Shown: positions 1 to 10,986, counted from the stretch's first letter. The stretch is 64,000 nt of DNA from Corynebacterium suranareeae (GCF_002355155.1 NZ_AP017369.1:2666001-2730000), one strand, 5' to 3'. The notes: generated from the sequence alone by a model not told the origin. A program made the numbers and translations.

Positions 1-1790
1 TGTGCAGAATCCTCACCGACAGGAAGGTCCACCCCTGGGTTAGCGCCACGGGCAAGAGTGAAGCGCAAGGCATCAGCACCGTAGTTTTCCACCCAATCCA
101 TAGGGTCAATGCCGTTACCCAAAGACTTAGACATCTTGCGGCCGTGCTCATCGCGGACCAGGCCGTGCAGGAAGAGGTCAGTGAAAGGAATCTGTGGGCG
201 GCCATCTTTGCCTTCCCCAAGTAGTTCTGGGGTTTCCTTCGCTGCAAAAGTGCCAAACATCATCATGCGGGCAACCCAGAAGAACAAAATGTCATAGGCG
301 GTAACCAGCACGGATGTTGGGTAGAACTTCTCTAGCTCAGGGGTCTTTTCTGGCCAACCCATGGTGGAAAATGGCCAGAGTGCAGAAGAGAACCAGGTAT
401 CTAGAACATCAGGGTCCTGGACGTATCCTTCAGGTGCTTGCTCATCAGGTCCGACGCAGATGATTTCATCATTTGGTCCGTACCAAATTGGGATGCGGTG
501 TCCCCACCACAGCTGACGGGAAATAGTCCAGTCATGCATGTTGTCGACCCACTCAAAGTAGCGGGGCTCCAAAGACTTCGGGTGGATGGTGGTATCGCCT
601 TCGCGTACCGCATCGCCGGACATCTTGGCCAGCTCTTCTACCTTGACAAACCACTGCAAAGACAGGCGAGGCTCAATGGCTTCACCGGAACGCTCGGAGT
701 GTCCAACGGAGTGAACATAAGGACGGATTTCTTTAACAATGCGTCCCTGTGCTGCAAGCTCCTCACGGACCTTCACGCGTGCTTCTTCGCGGGTGAGGCC
801 ATCAAATTGGGTGCCGGTATCCGCGATACGTCCGGTCTTGTCCATGATGGTGGGCATGTCTAGGTTGTGGCGCAAGCCCAATGCGTAGTCATTAGGGTCG
901 TGTGCCGGGGTGATCTTCACGGCACCGGAACCAAACTCAGGATCAACGTAATCGTCGGCAACAACCTTAAGGCTTAGGTCATCGCGGAATGGATGTGGCA
1001 GGGTCTGGCCAACCAAGTCTTTGTAGCGCTCATCATCTGGGTGCACGGCAACAGCGACGTCACCGAGCATGGTTTCCACACGGGTGGTGGCAACAATGAC
1101 ATGTGGCTCATCATCATTGAGTGAGCCGTAGCGGATGGATACTAATTCGCCTTCGACATCTTTGTAGACAACTTCGATGTCTGAAACGGCGGTTTCCAGC
1201 ACGGGCGACCAGTTGACTAGGCGGTTGGCCTGGTAGATGAGGCCGGCGTCGAAAAGCTTTTTGAAAATCGTTTGGACGGCGCGGGACAGCCCCTCATCTA
1301 AGGTGAAGCGTTCGCGGGACCAGTCCACGGAGTCGCCGATGGCGCGCATCTGCTCACCGATCTTGCCACCATATTCTTGCTTCCATTCCCAGACCTTCGC
1401 GATGAATTCTTCGCGGTCATAGTCATAGCGAGTCTTGCCTTCAGTTTCCTTCAGCATCGCCTCGACCTTGGTTTGGGTCGCAATACCAGCATGATCCATG
1501 CCCGGAAGCCACAAAACCTCAAAACCCTGCATGCGCTTGCGGCGGGCTAGAGCATCCATCAAGGTGTGGTCAAGCGCATGGCCCATGTGCAGCTGGCCGG
1601 TCACGTTTGGTGGGGGCAGAACAATGGAGTATCCCGGCTTATCGCTGGCGGGGTCGGCAGTGAAGTAACCGGCATCTACCCAGCCCTGGTACAACTTCGC
1701 TTCCACAGCTTTAGGATCCCAGGACTTAGGCAGTTTGTCTGCGCGGTTCTGGCTGGTTTTCGCATTATTCTGGTCAGTCACGCAGACCAT
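1..1790 (-). CDS. valS: Valyl-tRNA synthetase, 3' end cut by window edge
   Basis: Charges tRNA-Val with valine in the cytoplasm (class I aminoacyl-tRNA synthetase). The minus-strand reading frame is open from 1790 to the left window edge, so the C-terminal part is missing. The N-terminal region contains [14 protein letters not shown], the HIGH-type ATP signature, and near the left edge [13 protein letters not shown], the KMSKS loop. Two starts are possible: ATG at 1790 or GTG at 1781 ([11 protein letters not shown]...), which is the N-terminus I remember for the C. glutamicum protein. It lies 49 bp downstream of the peptide-binding lipoprotein gene on the same strand and may be partly co-transcribed with it. 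Identity is very secure; only the exact start is open. Confidence 0.96.
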   Translation of the reverse strand, partial: MVCVTDQNNAKTSQNRADKLPKSWDPKAVEAKLYQGWVDAGYFTADPASDKPGYSIVLPPPNVTGQLHMGHALDHTLMDALARRKRMQGFEVLWLPGMDHAGIATQTKVEAMLKETEGKTRYDYDREEFIAKVWEWKQEYGGKIGEQMRAIGDSVDWSRERFTLDEGLSRAVQTIFKKLFDAGLIYQANRLVNWSPVLETAVSDIEVVYKDVEGELVSIRYGSLNDDEPHVIVATTRVETMLGDVAVAVHPDDERYKDLVGQTLPHPFRDDLSLKVVADDYVDPEFGSGAVKITPAHDPNDYALGLRHNLDMPTIMDKTGRIADTGTQFDGLTREEARVKVREELAAQGRIVKEIRPYVHSVGHSERSGEAIEPRLSLQWFVKVEELAKMSGDAVREGDTTIHPKSLEPRYFEWVDNMHDWTISRQLWWGHRIPIWYGPNDEIICVGPDEQAPEGYVQDPDVLDTWFSSALWPFSTMGWPEKTPELEKFYPTSVLVTAYDILFFWVARMMMFGTFAAKETPELLGEGKDGRPQIPFTDLFLHGLVRDEHGRKMSKSLGNGIDPMDWVENYGADALRFTLARGANPGVDLPVGEDSA

Positions 1791-1839
1791 CTTAACCCTT
1801 GTACTTGGTTATCAAGTAGCCGGATTTAAGTAAGTGAGG

Positions 1840-3417
1840 TTATTGCTTTGTGATAGCCCAATAAACAGGAATGGCCTTCCAGTTCACTGAGACATTATCT
1901 ACTGCCTCTGAATAGCCGCCCACCACGTTTGGGTACCACAATGGGATGGCTGGGAGATCACGAAGAAGCATCTCTTGGGCCTGTTCATAAGCCTTGAAGG
2001 TGTCTTCTTTTGTGGGTGCTGCCGCCGCGTCTTTGATCAGCTGATCAAATTCTGGATTTTCGTACTTTGAATCATTGGATGCCACACCGGTGGTGTAGTT
2101 AGGTCCCAGGAAATTGCCGATGCTTGGATAATCAGCAAACCACGCAGTGCGGTAGGCCCCATCAAGTCCAGTGGTGCGGTAAGTATCGCGGAAGGATTTG
2201 AAATCTGGGAACGGATTTCCAATCGCAGAAATTCCTAGTTCATTGCTGATGCTGTTTGCTACTGCATCGACCCATTCCCTGTTGGGCACATCCGCGTTGT
2301 AGCTAATTTGCAATTCACCTTCAAAAGGCTCGATCTTTTCTGCTTCCTCCCACAGCTCGCGCGCCTTATCTGGTTGGAACAACAAAACATCGTTGCCTTC
2401 TAGGTCATCGCGCCAGCCCTCCAAAACGGGTACGGTGAAATCAAGCGCAGGAGTGTAGGTGCCATTGAAGATTTCTTGGGCGATTTCTTCACGGTTAATC
2501 GCCATCGAAATTGCTTGTCGACGCAAACCTCCCTGTTCCCCTTCAAAGTTCGGCGATTCCATACGAATCGATAGTTCCAAATACGATGCTGCTGGCTGAT
2601 TGATCGATCGACCTGACAACTCATCTTCATAGGTTGTGTATGCCGACGGTGGAATCAGATCCAACACATCCAAGTTTCCGGCCAAAAGATCTGAATAGGC
2701 TGCATCGTTTTGCGCATAGAACACATATTTCAGGCCATCGTTTTGTGCCATCCGTGGGCCATCGTAGTGTTCATTGACCACTACTTTAAGCTCGGCGTTG
2801 TGATCCCATTGTTCCAATTTGTATGGGCCAGACGACACCGGGTTCTCACCAAACGCATCAATATCGTCACGTGCCGATGCTGGCATTGGGGCAAATCCGT
2901 AGTAGCCAATGCGTTGGGTGAATTCAGAATCCGGCTGTTCCAATTCAATGGTGAACGTGCGATCATCTAACACTTCAAGGCCATCGAGGCTTTCTACGCC
3001 GTCGGCATAACCTTTGATCGGTGAGAAGAAGGAGGTGTTGAGCAGTCCGTTTGCCACAACAAAATTCCAGGAAGCAACAAAATCATTCGCTGTGATTGCC
3101 GATCCATCGCTGAACTTTATGCCCTCCCGCAAAGTGACTTTATACGTGGTATCCGATTCCTGATCAATTGATTCCGCCAAATCATTTTGAGCAACCCCGG
3201 CTTCATCGAAATAGACAAGGCCGGAGTACAGCATGTCCACTACGCGCCCGCCACCGTTTTCATTGGTATCCCCCGGGATGAGGCCACGCTGAGGTTCCGT
3301 TCCGTTTACTGATACGTAATTCACATCTGCTGTATCACCAGTTGTGGAACATGATGCCAGCCCAAAGGTGAGAGTGGATGCCACCACCGCCGCGATGACT
3401 TGTTTGGTTATGCGCAA
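1840..3417 (-). CDS. Peptide-type ABC transporter substrate-binding lipoprotein
   Basis: Extracytoplasmic solute receptor of the SBP_bac_5 (DppA/OppA) family, expected to deliver oligopeptides or similar ligands to an ABC importer. The N-terminus has a basic stretch, a hydrophobic core and a lipobox LASC, so it should be a lipid-anchored protein. I place the start at TTG 3417 (MRITKQVIAAVV...) because AAGGAG lies 7 bases upstream; the longer reading from GTG 3441 would put that ribosome site inside the gene. Family hallmarks include the region YSGLVYFDE, followed by a long ligand-binding fold ending in VYWAITKQ. No permease or ATPase genes lie beside it, so it is an orphan receptor whose partner must be encoded elsewhere. 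Ligand specificity cannot be read from the sequence. Confidence 0.88.
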   Translation of the reverse strand: MRITKQVIAAVVASTLTFGLASCSTTGDTADVNYVSVNGTEPQRGLIPGDTNENGGGRVVDMLYSGLVYFDEAGVAQNDLAESIDQESDTTYKVTLREGIKFSDGSAITANDFVASWNFVVANGLLNTSFFSPIKGYADGVESLDGLEVLDDRTFTIELEQPDSEFTQRIGYYGFAPMPASARDDIDAFGENPVSSGPYKLEQWDHNAELKVVVNEHYDGPRMAQNDGLKYVFYAQNDAAYSDLLAGNLDVLDLIPPSAYTTYEDELSGRSINQPAASYLELSIRMESPNFEGEQGGLRRQAISMAINREEIAQEIFNGTYTPALDFTVPVLEGWRDDLEGNDVLLFQPDKARELWEEAEKIEPFEGELQISYNADVPNREWVDAVANSISNELGISAIGNPFPDFKSFRDTYRTTGLDGAYRTAWFADYPSIGNFLGPNYTTGVASNDSKYENPEFDQLIKDAAAAPTKEDTFKAYEQAQEMLLRDLPAIPLWYPNVVGGYSEAVDNVSVNWKAIPVYWAITKQ

Positions 3418-3665
3418 TTTAAAACTCCTTGTGTTTCCCACTGCTGTTTGCAGCGACTAGTGCAGCCTTTTGGGTATGGCCGATAGATCAAGACAACAAG
3501 AAAATTTAATCAGTGAAGCACAGCACTTTCACAATGATTGGTGAGTTAAATCTCTTAACTACCCCCGGCAGTGGATTGAACATGTAAAACAAATACTTTT
3601 GGGGGGTATATCTAATTTGGTTTCATTCCACTGCACGAGGTGAAAATCCTGCTAGGGTCAGGTTC

Positions 3666-5120
3666 ATGCGCTTTGGACTTGACCTGGGAACCACCCGCAC
3701 TATTGCTGCCGCAGTTGACCGCGGGAACTACCCCATTGTCACTGTGGAAGACCACGTGGGTGACACCCATGACTTCATCCCTTCGGTCGTTGCACTCAAA
3801 GCAGATCAAATCGTCGCTGGATGGGATGCCATCAAAGTCGGGCAAGATCACCCATCGTTTCTTCGCTCCTTCAAGCGTTTGCTGTCCGAGCCCAATGTCA
3901 CCGAAGCCTCACCCGTGATGTTAGGCGATGACACCCGCACTTTAGGCGAGGTGTTACACGCTTTTGCAGAAAATGTTGTATCCCATTTGCGCGCATTCCA
4001 AGAGCAGCTGGGTGACACCTCACCAATTGAGTTGGTCATTGGCGTGCCAGCTAATGCCCACAGCGCACAGAGGCTTTTAACCATGTCGGCTTTCAGCGCC
4101 ACCGGCGTGACCGTAGTAGGTCTAGTCAACGAACCCAGCGCTGCAGCCTTCGAATACACCCACCGCCACGCACGCACGCTCAACTCCAAACGCCAAGCAA
4201 TCGTGGTCTACGACTTGGGTGGTGGAACCTTCGATTCCTCCTTGATCCGTATCGATGGAGCACACCACGAGGTTATTTCCTCCATCGGCATTTCCCGCCT
4301 AGGCGGCGATGATTTCGATGAAATCCTCCTCCAATGCGCACTTAAGGCCGCAGGCAGGGAACATGATGCGTTTGGCAAACGCGCTAAAAATACGCTTCTC
4401 GACGAATCCCGCAACGCCAAAGAAGCCTTGGTTCCGCAATCACGCAGATTGATTTTAGAAATCGGCGACGATGACATCACCGTGCCTGTCTCTGATTTCT
4501 ACGAAGCAGCTACGCCACTTATCGAAAAATCTCTAGCTGTCATGGAACCACTCATCGGCGCCGAAGACCTCAAAGACTCAGATATTGCAGGAATCTACCT
4601 CGTCGGTGGAGCCTCGTCACTTCCGTTAGTTTCCAGGCTGCTTAGGGAACGCTTCGGACGCCGAGTCCACCGCTCCCCTTTCCCATCAGGCTCTACTGCT
4701 GTGGGACTTGCTATCGCTGCGGATCCCTCTTCAGGTTTCCACCTTCGAGACCGCGTAGCACGTGGCATCGGAGTTTTTAGAGAACATGATTCCGGACGAG
4801 CCGTAAGCTTCGACCCACTCATTGCACCCAATACTGATTCTGCAACGGTGGTCACCCGCCGATACAAGGCTGTACACAACATTGGCTGGTTCCGCTTTGT
4901 GGAATACTCCACGGTTGCCGAAGACGGCAGCCCAGGTGACATTTCCCTCCTTAGCGAAATCAAGATTCCTTTTGACACCACGATCACTGACGTTGAAAAC
5001 ACCGCGATCTCCTATTTTGATGGCCCTGAAGTTGAAGAAACCATCACCGTCAACGACAACGGTGTAGCCTCAATTCGCATCAAAGTCCACGGTGGCACAA
5101 CCGTCGAGCACACCATCTAA
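3666..5120 (+). CDS. Hsp70-family ATPase, short form
   Basis: Member of the Hsp70/actin-fold ATPase superfamily. Visible motifs are GLDLGTTRT at the N-terminus (phosphate 1), VYDLGGGTFD near residue 185 (phosphate 2) and YLVGGASSLPLV near residue 315 (adenosine motif). At 484 residues it is much shorter than DnaK (about 610-620). The nucleotide-binding domain is complete, but only about 100 residues follow, ending in a beta-rich segment, with no room for the helical lid. It probably acts as a specialised chaperone-like or regulatory ATPase rather than as general DnaK; this is inference. The start ATG at 3666 has only a weak upstream AGG. It is transcribed alone, convergent with the LOG gene, with an inverted-repeat array between them. 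Confidence 0.85.
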   Translation: MRFGLDLGTTRTIAAAVDRGNYPIVTVEDHVGDTHDFIPSVVALKADQIVAGWDAIKVGQDHPSFLRSFKRLLSEPNVTEASPVMLGDDTRTLGEVLHAFAENVVSHLRAFQEQLGDTSPIELVIGVPANAHSAQRLLTMSAFSATGVTVVGLVNEPSAAAFEYTHRHARTLNSKRQAIVVYDLGGGTFDSSLIRIDGAHHEVISSIGISRLGGDDFDEILLQCALKAAGREHDAFGKRAKNTLLDESRNAKEALVPQSRRLILEIGDDDITVPVSDFYEAATPLIEKSLAVMEPLIGAEDLKDSDIAGIYLVGGASSLPLVSRLLRERFGRRVHRSPFPSGSTAVGLAIAADPSSGFHLRDRVARGIGVFREHDSGRAVSFDPLIAPNTDSATVVTRRYKAVHNIGWFRFVEYSTVAEDGSPGDISLLSEIKIPFDTTITDVENTAISYFDGPEVEETITVNDNGVASIRIKVHGGTTVEHTI

Positions 5121-5426
5121 CCCGACCAATGCGGCGCTTGTTTATGTATGCACTTGACCTTGAAAACCCGTGAGACGGGCTTCTGGGGAGGTATGACTTT
5201 TAAGCTTTAGAGCCACAATTTCGACCCGACCAAACCAGGAGACCCAGAATCTTCAAAAACTTAAATGTTGGGTCTCTGTGTCTGGTATTGAGCGCGATAC
5301 ACCAAACCAGGAGACCCACAAACGTCGAAAACGATGTTTCTGGGTCTCCTGGTTTGGTCCTATGCCGGTCTTATGCCACCAAGCACGCGAACAGCTATTT
5401 CGGCGCTAAGGCGACTCGCAATTAAA
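5121..5426. other. Intergenic region holding two tandem hairpin units
   Basis: This 306-bp gap separates two convergent genes. I see no credible gene in it. It is dominated by the inverted-repeat structure annotated separately at 5229-5358; the flanks are plain. Confidence 0.7.
5229..5358. repeat. Tandem inverted repeats, likely bidirectional terminator or REP-like element
   Basis: The 18-mer ACCAAACCAGGAGACCCA occurs at 5229-5246 and again at 5301-5318. Its exact reverse complement lies at 5341-5358, so the second copy forms a long hairpin whose stem continues imperfectly toward an AAAA loop. The first copy faces a degenerate partner near 5270-5287, giving a decayed first hairpin. The position between convergent stop codons fits a bidirectional terminator, but the duplication suggests a mobile or repeated intergenic element. 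Confidence 0.7.
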
Positions 5427-6014
5427 TCACCACTTTGGTGCAGGTGGCGTCCAATTCTGCATTGCTTTCAAAAGCTCGTGAGGATCAGATTCCACGATGA
5501 GGCAGTCAAAGAAGTCGCGTTTGATGAAACCGCGCTGAGTCATTTGCTCAAGCATTTCTAATAGTGGCTGCCAGAAACCGTCGACATCATAAAGTGCGAC
5601 AGGTTTGTGGTGAATACCTAATTGCTGCCAGGTCCAGACTTCAAAAAGTTCTTCCAAGGTGCCTGCTCCACCTGGCATGGCAATGAATCCGTCACCCAGC
5701 TCCGCCATGCGGCGTTTGCGGATATGCATATCTGGAACAATTTCCAGTTCGGTGAGCTTTTCATGGCCTAGCTCACCGTTCATCAACGATTCAGTGATAA
5801 CACCGAATGCTTCGCCGCCGGATTCTAGAAAGGCATCGGCAACGACGCCCATCAGCCCTACTTTTCCGCCACCATAAACAAGGTCAATGCCATGTTCAAC
5901 GGCGGTTTTTGCCAGTACCTGCGCGGACTGTGTGTACAGCGAGGAGCTGCCTAGCGCCGAGCCCGTGAAAACGGTGACGCGTTGGAGGGTTGGGGCGTCG
6001 AAAAGCGAAGTCAT
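5427..6014 (-). CDS. LOG-family nucleotide phosphoribohydrolase (putative)
   Basis: TIGR00730/LOG-type protein of 195 residues. Characterised members cleave the N-glycosidic bond of nucleoside monophosphates, for example releasing free cytokinin from its riboside 5'-monophosphate. The signature pair is present: GGGKVGLMG (near residue 50) and PGGAGTLEE (near residue 113), which build the Rossmann-like active site. I chose ATG 6014 because a longer reading from 6050 would overlap the end of mdh by 26 bp; with this start it begins 10 bp after the mdh stop codon. It probably lies in one transcript with mdh. The physiological substrate in this bacterium cannot be deduced. Confidence 0.85.
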   Translation of the reverse strand: MTSLFDAPTLQRVTVFTGSALGSSSLYTQSAQVLAKTAVEHGIDLVYGGGKVGLMGVVADAFLESGGEAFGVITESLMNGELGHEKLTELEIVPDMHIRKRRMAELGDGFIAMPGGAGTLEELFEVWTWQQLGIHHKPVALYDVDGFWQPLLEMLEQMTQRGFIKRDFFDCLIVESDPHELLKAMQNWTPPAPKW

Positions 6015-6024
6015 GCGTTCAAGA

Positions 6025-7321
<1,297 letters not shown>

Positions 7322-8101
7322 ATGGCGACATCGGATCGAGATGCCGAAAATCTATACCCGAACGGTAGCGACTACACAGAATCCGACTCTGGACATTCCG
7401 CCACTCCTGAAGAAGTAGTAGCCACAGCTTTGACCTTTTTCGCCGAACAAGGGTTCAGCGAAACAAAGCTGGAAAGAATTGCCAAGGCATCAGGCATGTC
7501 CAAGCGCATGATCCACTACCACTTTGGCGATAAAAAAGGCCTGTATATAAAGACCGTGGCCCACGCGTTAAATTTGCTTCGCCCAGAAGCTGAGGCCATG
7601 CAACTTGATTCCGCTGTGCCGGTCGATGGTGTCCGCAAAATTGTTGAAGCTGTTTACACCTGCATCACTAAGCATCCAGAGGCCGTGCGCCTTTTATTGA
7701 TGGAGAATTTGCAAGCTCAAGATGGAGTAGATTCCACAGCTGCATATTCAGATGAGTCCAACGTACTGCTTAATTTAGACAAGCTTTTAATGTTGGGCCA
7801 AGATGCTGGCGCGTTCCGTCCGGGAATTTCAGCGGAGGACGTCCTGGTTTTGATCAGTTCCCTTGCTTACTATCGCGTGTCCAACAAAAAGACGTTGAAA
7901 AACCTTTACGCTCTTGATCTAGAATCTGAGGCAAATATTGAGGGCATGAAGCGCATTGTTGTGGATACCGTGTTGGCGTTTTTGACCTCAAATATCCAAA
8001 ACACCGGCAATTCTAGCTACCTGGTGGTTGGTGGCAAGACCACCGAACCAGAAGCAGATGACAGCGTGTACAGCTTTGACACGGATGTCTTTGAAAACTA
8101 G
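7322..8101 (+). CDS. TetR-family transcriptional regulator
   Basis: 259-residue DNA-binding regulator. After an N-terminal extension of about 25 residues rich in polar amino acids comes a classic TetR helix-turn-helix (residues about 28-75), including FAEQGFSETKLERIAKASG and the recognition part MSKRMIHYHFGDKKGLY. The C-terminal helical domain should bind an unknown ligand. ATG 7322 is preceded by GGAAGGAATTGAT, a workable ribosome site. It is divergent from mdh and convergent with vanR, with stop codons only 7 bp apart. Whether it controls mdh, the van genes or only itself is not shown by the sequence. Confidence 0.88.
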   Translation: MATSDRDAENLYPNGSDYTESDSGHSATPEEVVATALTFFAEQGFSETKLERIAKASGMSKRMIHYHFGDKKGLYIKTVAHALNLLRPEAEAMQLDSAVPVDGVRKIVEAVYTCITKHPEAVRLLLMENLQAQDGVDSTAAYSDESNVLLNLDKLLMLGQDAGAFRPGISAEDVLVLISSLAYYRVSNKKTLKNLYALDLESEANIEGMKRIVVDTVLAFLTSNIQNTGNSSYLVVGGKTTEPEADDSVYSFDTDVFEN

Positions 8102-8123
8102 GGGCCCACTAAATTTCCCCTAG
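8098..8123. terminator. Inverted repeat across convergent stop codons
   Basis: CTAGGGG at 8098-8104 and CCCCTAG at 8117-8123 form a 7-bp stem spanning the stop codons of the TetR gene and vanR. No T-run follows, so a terminator role is only possible. Confidence 0.35.
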
Positions 8124-8687
8124 CAGTGCCAATCCCTTTTCCGCCCATTCAATTTCTGCCCGCGCCCGGATAATCTGCCCTTCATAGGCGAACACCTTGA
8201 ATGCCACGATGCGTTCATGCTCACTTTGAGGTGAACGTGCAAGGCGTCTAGCCAGAGTTGGATGGGTTTTGGCTTTGAGTTCCTCAATCATTGATTCGGA
8301 TTGAATTTTTACTTGTTCAAAGTGAGCGATGTGTGCCCTTAAATGTCGGCGTGCATCATCTTGCGAACCAACTTCAAAATAGGCAGCCTTTAGCCGAGCG
8401 GGGTCCCTGGTGGGGCCATAAACAATCGGGTCTTGCCATGCTTTTCTTAGCGCTTCCCACCCTTTTTCACTCAGGGCGTATTCCGTTTTCGTAGCTCCTT
8501 TAGAGCCCCACGGAACTTCAGATCCCACCAGCAGTTCTTCCGACTCCATTTTTCTCAGCTCTGGGTAGATCTGCGAATCAGATCCGCTCCACACAAAGCC
8601 CACCGAGGCCCCAAATCGTTGAGAGGCTTCATATCCGGTCAAAGGGCCAGAGCTTAACAGAGCTAGTAATGCTGATCGTAGAGTCAC
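8109..8687 (-). CDS. vanR: PadR-type repressor of vanillate genes
   Basis: 192-residue PadR-family regulator: an N-terminal winged helix (residues about 1-85, including GPLTGYEASQRFG and SQIYPELRKMESEELL) followed by an alpha-helical Vir-type dimerisation domain. In C. glutamicum VanR represses vanABK and is released by vanillate. The operator reported for it, half-sites AACTAACTAA and TTAGGTATTT with a 4-base spacer, is present upstream of vanA in this window. The gene is divergent from vanA, with 182 bp between them. The gene order and operator make this assignment strong. Confidence 0.93.
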   Translation of the reverse strand: MTLRSALLALLSSGPLTGYEASQRFGASVGFVWSGSDSQIYPELRKMESEELLVGSEVPWGSKGATKTEYALSEKGWEALRKAWQDPIVYGPTRDPARLKAAYFEVGSQDDARRHLRAHIAHFEQVKIQSESMIEELKAKTHPTLARRLARSPQSEHERIVAFKVFAYEGQIIRARAEIEWAEKGLALLGEI

Positions 8688-8774
8688 GTGCTCATTGTCC
8701 CATATTCACCTCACAACTGGGTTCAAATACCCGCAGCTCAGAGGCCTTAGGTGACACTTTCTCAAAATTACCTA

Positions 8775-8808
8775 TTGACAGTGAGCTGGAACACATGCAA
8801 AATATGAT
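8775..8808 (+). promoter_or_regulatory. Putative vanABK promoter with overlapping GlxR-like site
   Basis: A perfect -35 hexamer TTGACA lies at 8775-8780, and TATGAT at 8803-8808 or AAAATA at 8799-8804 could be the -10. AGTGA-N6-ACACA at 8780-8795 resembles the cAMP-dependent GlxR consensus TGTGA-N6-TCACA with two outer mismatches. Both calls are pattern matches only. Confidence 0.45.
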
Positions 8809-8818
8809 CTACGCCATA

Positions 8819-8842
8819 AACTAACTAAGAGTTTAGGTATTT
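8819..8842 (+). promoter_or_regulatory. VanR operator
   Basis: AACTAACTAA (8819-8828) and TTAGGTATTT (8833-8842) flank four bases. This equals the operator reported for the C. glutamicum PadR-type VanR. It lies between the putative -10 region and the vanA ribosome site (TTAGGAG), a position suited to blocking transcription. Confidence 0.85.
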
Positions 8843-8869
8843 GATTATATAGTTCTTTAGGAGCCGATC

Positions 8870-9994
8870 ATGACACTGTCAGAGCGCACAGTCACCACCA
8901 CCGCCAAAATCCTTCCGCATCCACTCAATGCTTGGTACGTTGCAGCATGGGACCATGAACTCACCACCAAAAAGCCCATAGCCAGGACAATCGCCAATAA
9001 ACCACTAGCTATGTACCGCACCAAAGATGGCCGCGCTGTTGCTTTAGCTGATGCCTGCTGGCACCGTCTCGCCCCACTATCCAAGGGAAAGCTCGTTGGA
9101 AATGATGGAATTCAGTGCCCTTACCACGGGCTGGAGTACAACTCCGCTGGCCGATGCATGAAGATGCCAGCACAAGAAACCCTCAACCCTTCAGCAGCAG
9201 TCAATTCCTACCCAGTGGTTGAAGCACACCGATTTGTCTGGGTATGGCTCGGTGATCCCACGTTGGCAGACCCCACCAAGGTGCCAGACATGCACCAGAT
9301 GAGTCACCCTGAGTGGGCTGGCGATGGACGCACCATTTCCGCAGAGTGCAATTACCAACTCGTTCTGGACAACCTCATGGATCTAACCCATGAAGAGTTC
9401 GTGCATTCCTCCAGCATCGGCCAAGACGAACTCAGCGAATCAGAGTTCATAGTCACCCACACTGAAGATTCCGTCACTGTCACACGATGGATGCACAACA
9501 TTGATGCACCACCATTTTGGCAAAAGAACATGAATGATAAATTCCCTGGATTTGAGGGCAAAGTGGATCGCTGGCAGATCATCCACTACTACTACCCTTC
9601 AACTATTTGCATTGATGTTGGGGTGGCAAAAGCTGGAACTGGAGCACCAGAAGGAGATCGCAGCCAGGGAGTCAATGGGTATGTCATGAATACCATCACC
9701 CCCGATTCTGATCGTTCCTCCCATTACTTCTGGGCGTTTATGCGCAACTACCGCTTAGAAAGCCAAACGATAACCACCCAACTTCGTGATGGCGTATCGG
9801 GAGTGTTCAAAGAAGATGAGGAAATGTTAACGGCTCAACAAGATGCCATTGACGCCAACACGGACTATGAGTTCTACAACTTAAATATCGATGCCGGTGG
9901 CATGTGGGTGCGCAGAATTTTGGAAGAAGCCCTGGCCAAGGAAGGCCGCCTGGACATCCCCACTACGTTCCCTCGATCAGCACGGGAGGTGTAG
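8870..9994 (+). CDS. vanA: Vanillate O-demethylase oxygenase subunit
   Basis: Rieske-type oxygenase component that demethylates vanillate to protocatechuate and formaldehyde, using electrons from VanB. The N-terminal Rieske [2Fe-2S] ligands are visible as CWHRLAPLSKG and CPYHGLEY. The mononuclear-iron region contains DNLMDLTHEEFVHSS, with the expected Asp and His residues. The length (374 residues) is slightly above the roughly 350 usual for the family. TTAGGAG precedes the ATG at 8870. It is first in the vanABK operon under VanR control, and its product feeds the pca branch encoded 7-16 kb downstream. Confidence 0.97.
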   Translation: MTLSERTVTTTAKILPHPLNAWYVAAWDHELTTKKPIARTIANKPLAMYRTKDGRAVALADACWHRLAPLSKGKLVGNDGIQCPYHGLEYNSAGRCMKMPAQETLNPSAAVNSYPVVEAHRFVWVWLGDPTLADPTKVPDMHQMSHPEWAGDGRTISAECNYQLVLDNLMDLTHEEFVHSSSIGQDELSESEFIVTHTEDSVTVTRWMHNIDAPPFWQKNMNDKFPGFEGKVDRWQIIHYYYPSTICIDVGVAKAGTGAPEGDRSQGVNGYVMNTITPDSDRSSHYFWAFMRNYRLESQTITTQLRDGVSGVFKEDEEMLTAQQDAIDANTDYEFYNLNIDAGGMWVRRILEEALAKEGRLDIPTTFPRSAREV

Positions 9995-9997
9995 ATC

Positions 9998-10975
9998 ATG
10001 AAATCCGAGTGGCAAAAAGCCGTCATCACATCGAGTGAAATCATTGCTGAGAACATTCGACGAATAGAACTATCCCCGAAATTTGCGGTTCCGGTGAAAC
10101 CCGGCGAACATCTCAAGATCATGGTGCCCCTAAAAACAAAACAGGAAAAGAGATCGTATTCCATCGTTGATGCTCATCACGATGGGTCGACTCTAGCCCT
10201 GAGCGTACTTAAAACCAGAAACTCCCGTGGTGGTTCTGAGTTTATGCATACGCTTCGACCAGGAGATGAAGTTACAGTCTCCAGGCCGTCTCAGGATTTT
10301 CCTCTCCGCGTGGGCGCACCTGAATATGTACTTGTCGCCGGTGGTATTGGAATAACAGCAATCCGCGGCATGGCATCACTTTTGAAAAAATTGGGAGCAA
10401 ACTACCGTATCCATTTCGCAGCACGCAGCCTTGATGCCATGGCGTATAAAGATGAGCTTGTGGCAGAGCATGGCGAAAACCTGCACCTTCACCTAGATTC
10501 TGAGGGCACCACCATTGATGTCCCTGCGTTGATTAACTCTTTAAACCCACATACTGAGCTTTATATGTGTGGTCCCATCCGGTTGATGGACGCTATCCGA
10601 CGCGCGTGGAATCAACGAGGACTTGATCCCACCAATCTACGTTTTGAAACTTTCGGAAACAGCGGTTGGTATCTTTCAGAATCTTTCCAGGTAAACGTCC
10701 CAGAACTTGGTCTGCACGCCACCGTGAATAAGGATGAAAGCATGCTGGAGGCCTTGCAAAAAGCCGGGGCCGCTATGATGTTTGATTGCCGAAAAGGCGA
10801 ATGTGGTTTGTGCCAAGTCCGCATCCTAGACGTTGATGGGAAAGTTGATCACCGTGATGTGTTTTTCTCAGATCGTCAAAAAGAATCCGATGCCAAGGCC
10901 TGTGCCTGCGTATCCCGAGTAGTTTCCTCCCCCACTTCTTCCCCGACCTCGACCATTACGGTCGCTCTCTCCTAA
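9998..10975 (+). CDS. vanB: Vanillate O-demethylase reductase subunit
   Basis: Class IA-type oxygenase reductase of 325 residues that passes electrons from NAD(P)H through FMN and a plant-type [2Fe-2S] cluster to VanA. Domains in order: flavin-binding barrel (about 1-100, with KRSYSIVDA), nucleotide-binding domain (about 105-225, with VAGGIGITAIRGM and LYMCGPIRLM), and C-terminal ferredoxin domain with CRKGECGLCQ and a final Cys in the KACACVSR segment. The tail after it is rich in Ser, Pro and Thr. Only three bases separate it from vanA, so translation is probably coupled. Confidence 0.96.
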   Translation: MKSEWQKAVITSSEIIAENIRRIELSPKFAVPVKPGEHLKIMVPLKTKQEKRSYSIVDAHHDGSTLALSVLKTRNSRGGSEFMHTLRPGDEVTVSRPSQDFPLRVGAPEYVLVAGGIGITAIRGMASLLKKLGANYRIHFAARSLDAMAYKDELVAEHGENLHLHLDSEGTTIDVPALINSLNPHTELYMCGPIRLMDAIRRAWNQRGLDPTNLRFETFGNSGWYLSESFQVNVPELGLHATVNKDESMLEALQKAGAAMMFDCRKGECGLCQVRILDVDGKVDHRDVFFSDRQKESDAKACACVSRVVSSPTSSPTSTITVALS

Positions 10976-10986
10976 AGGAGCCTGGC

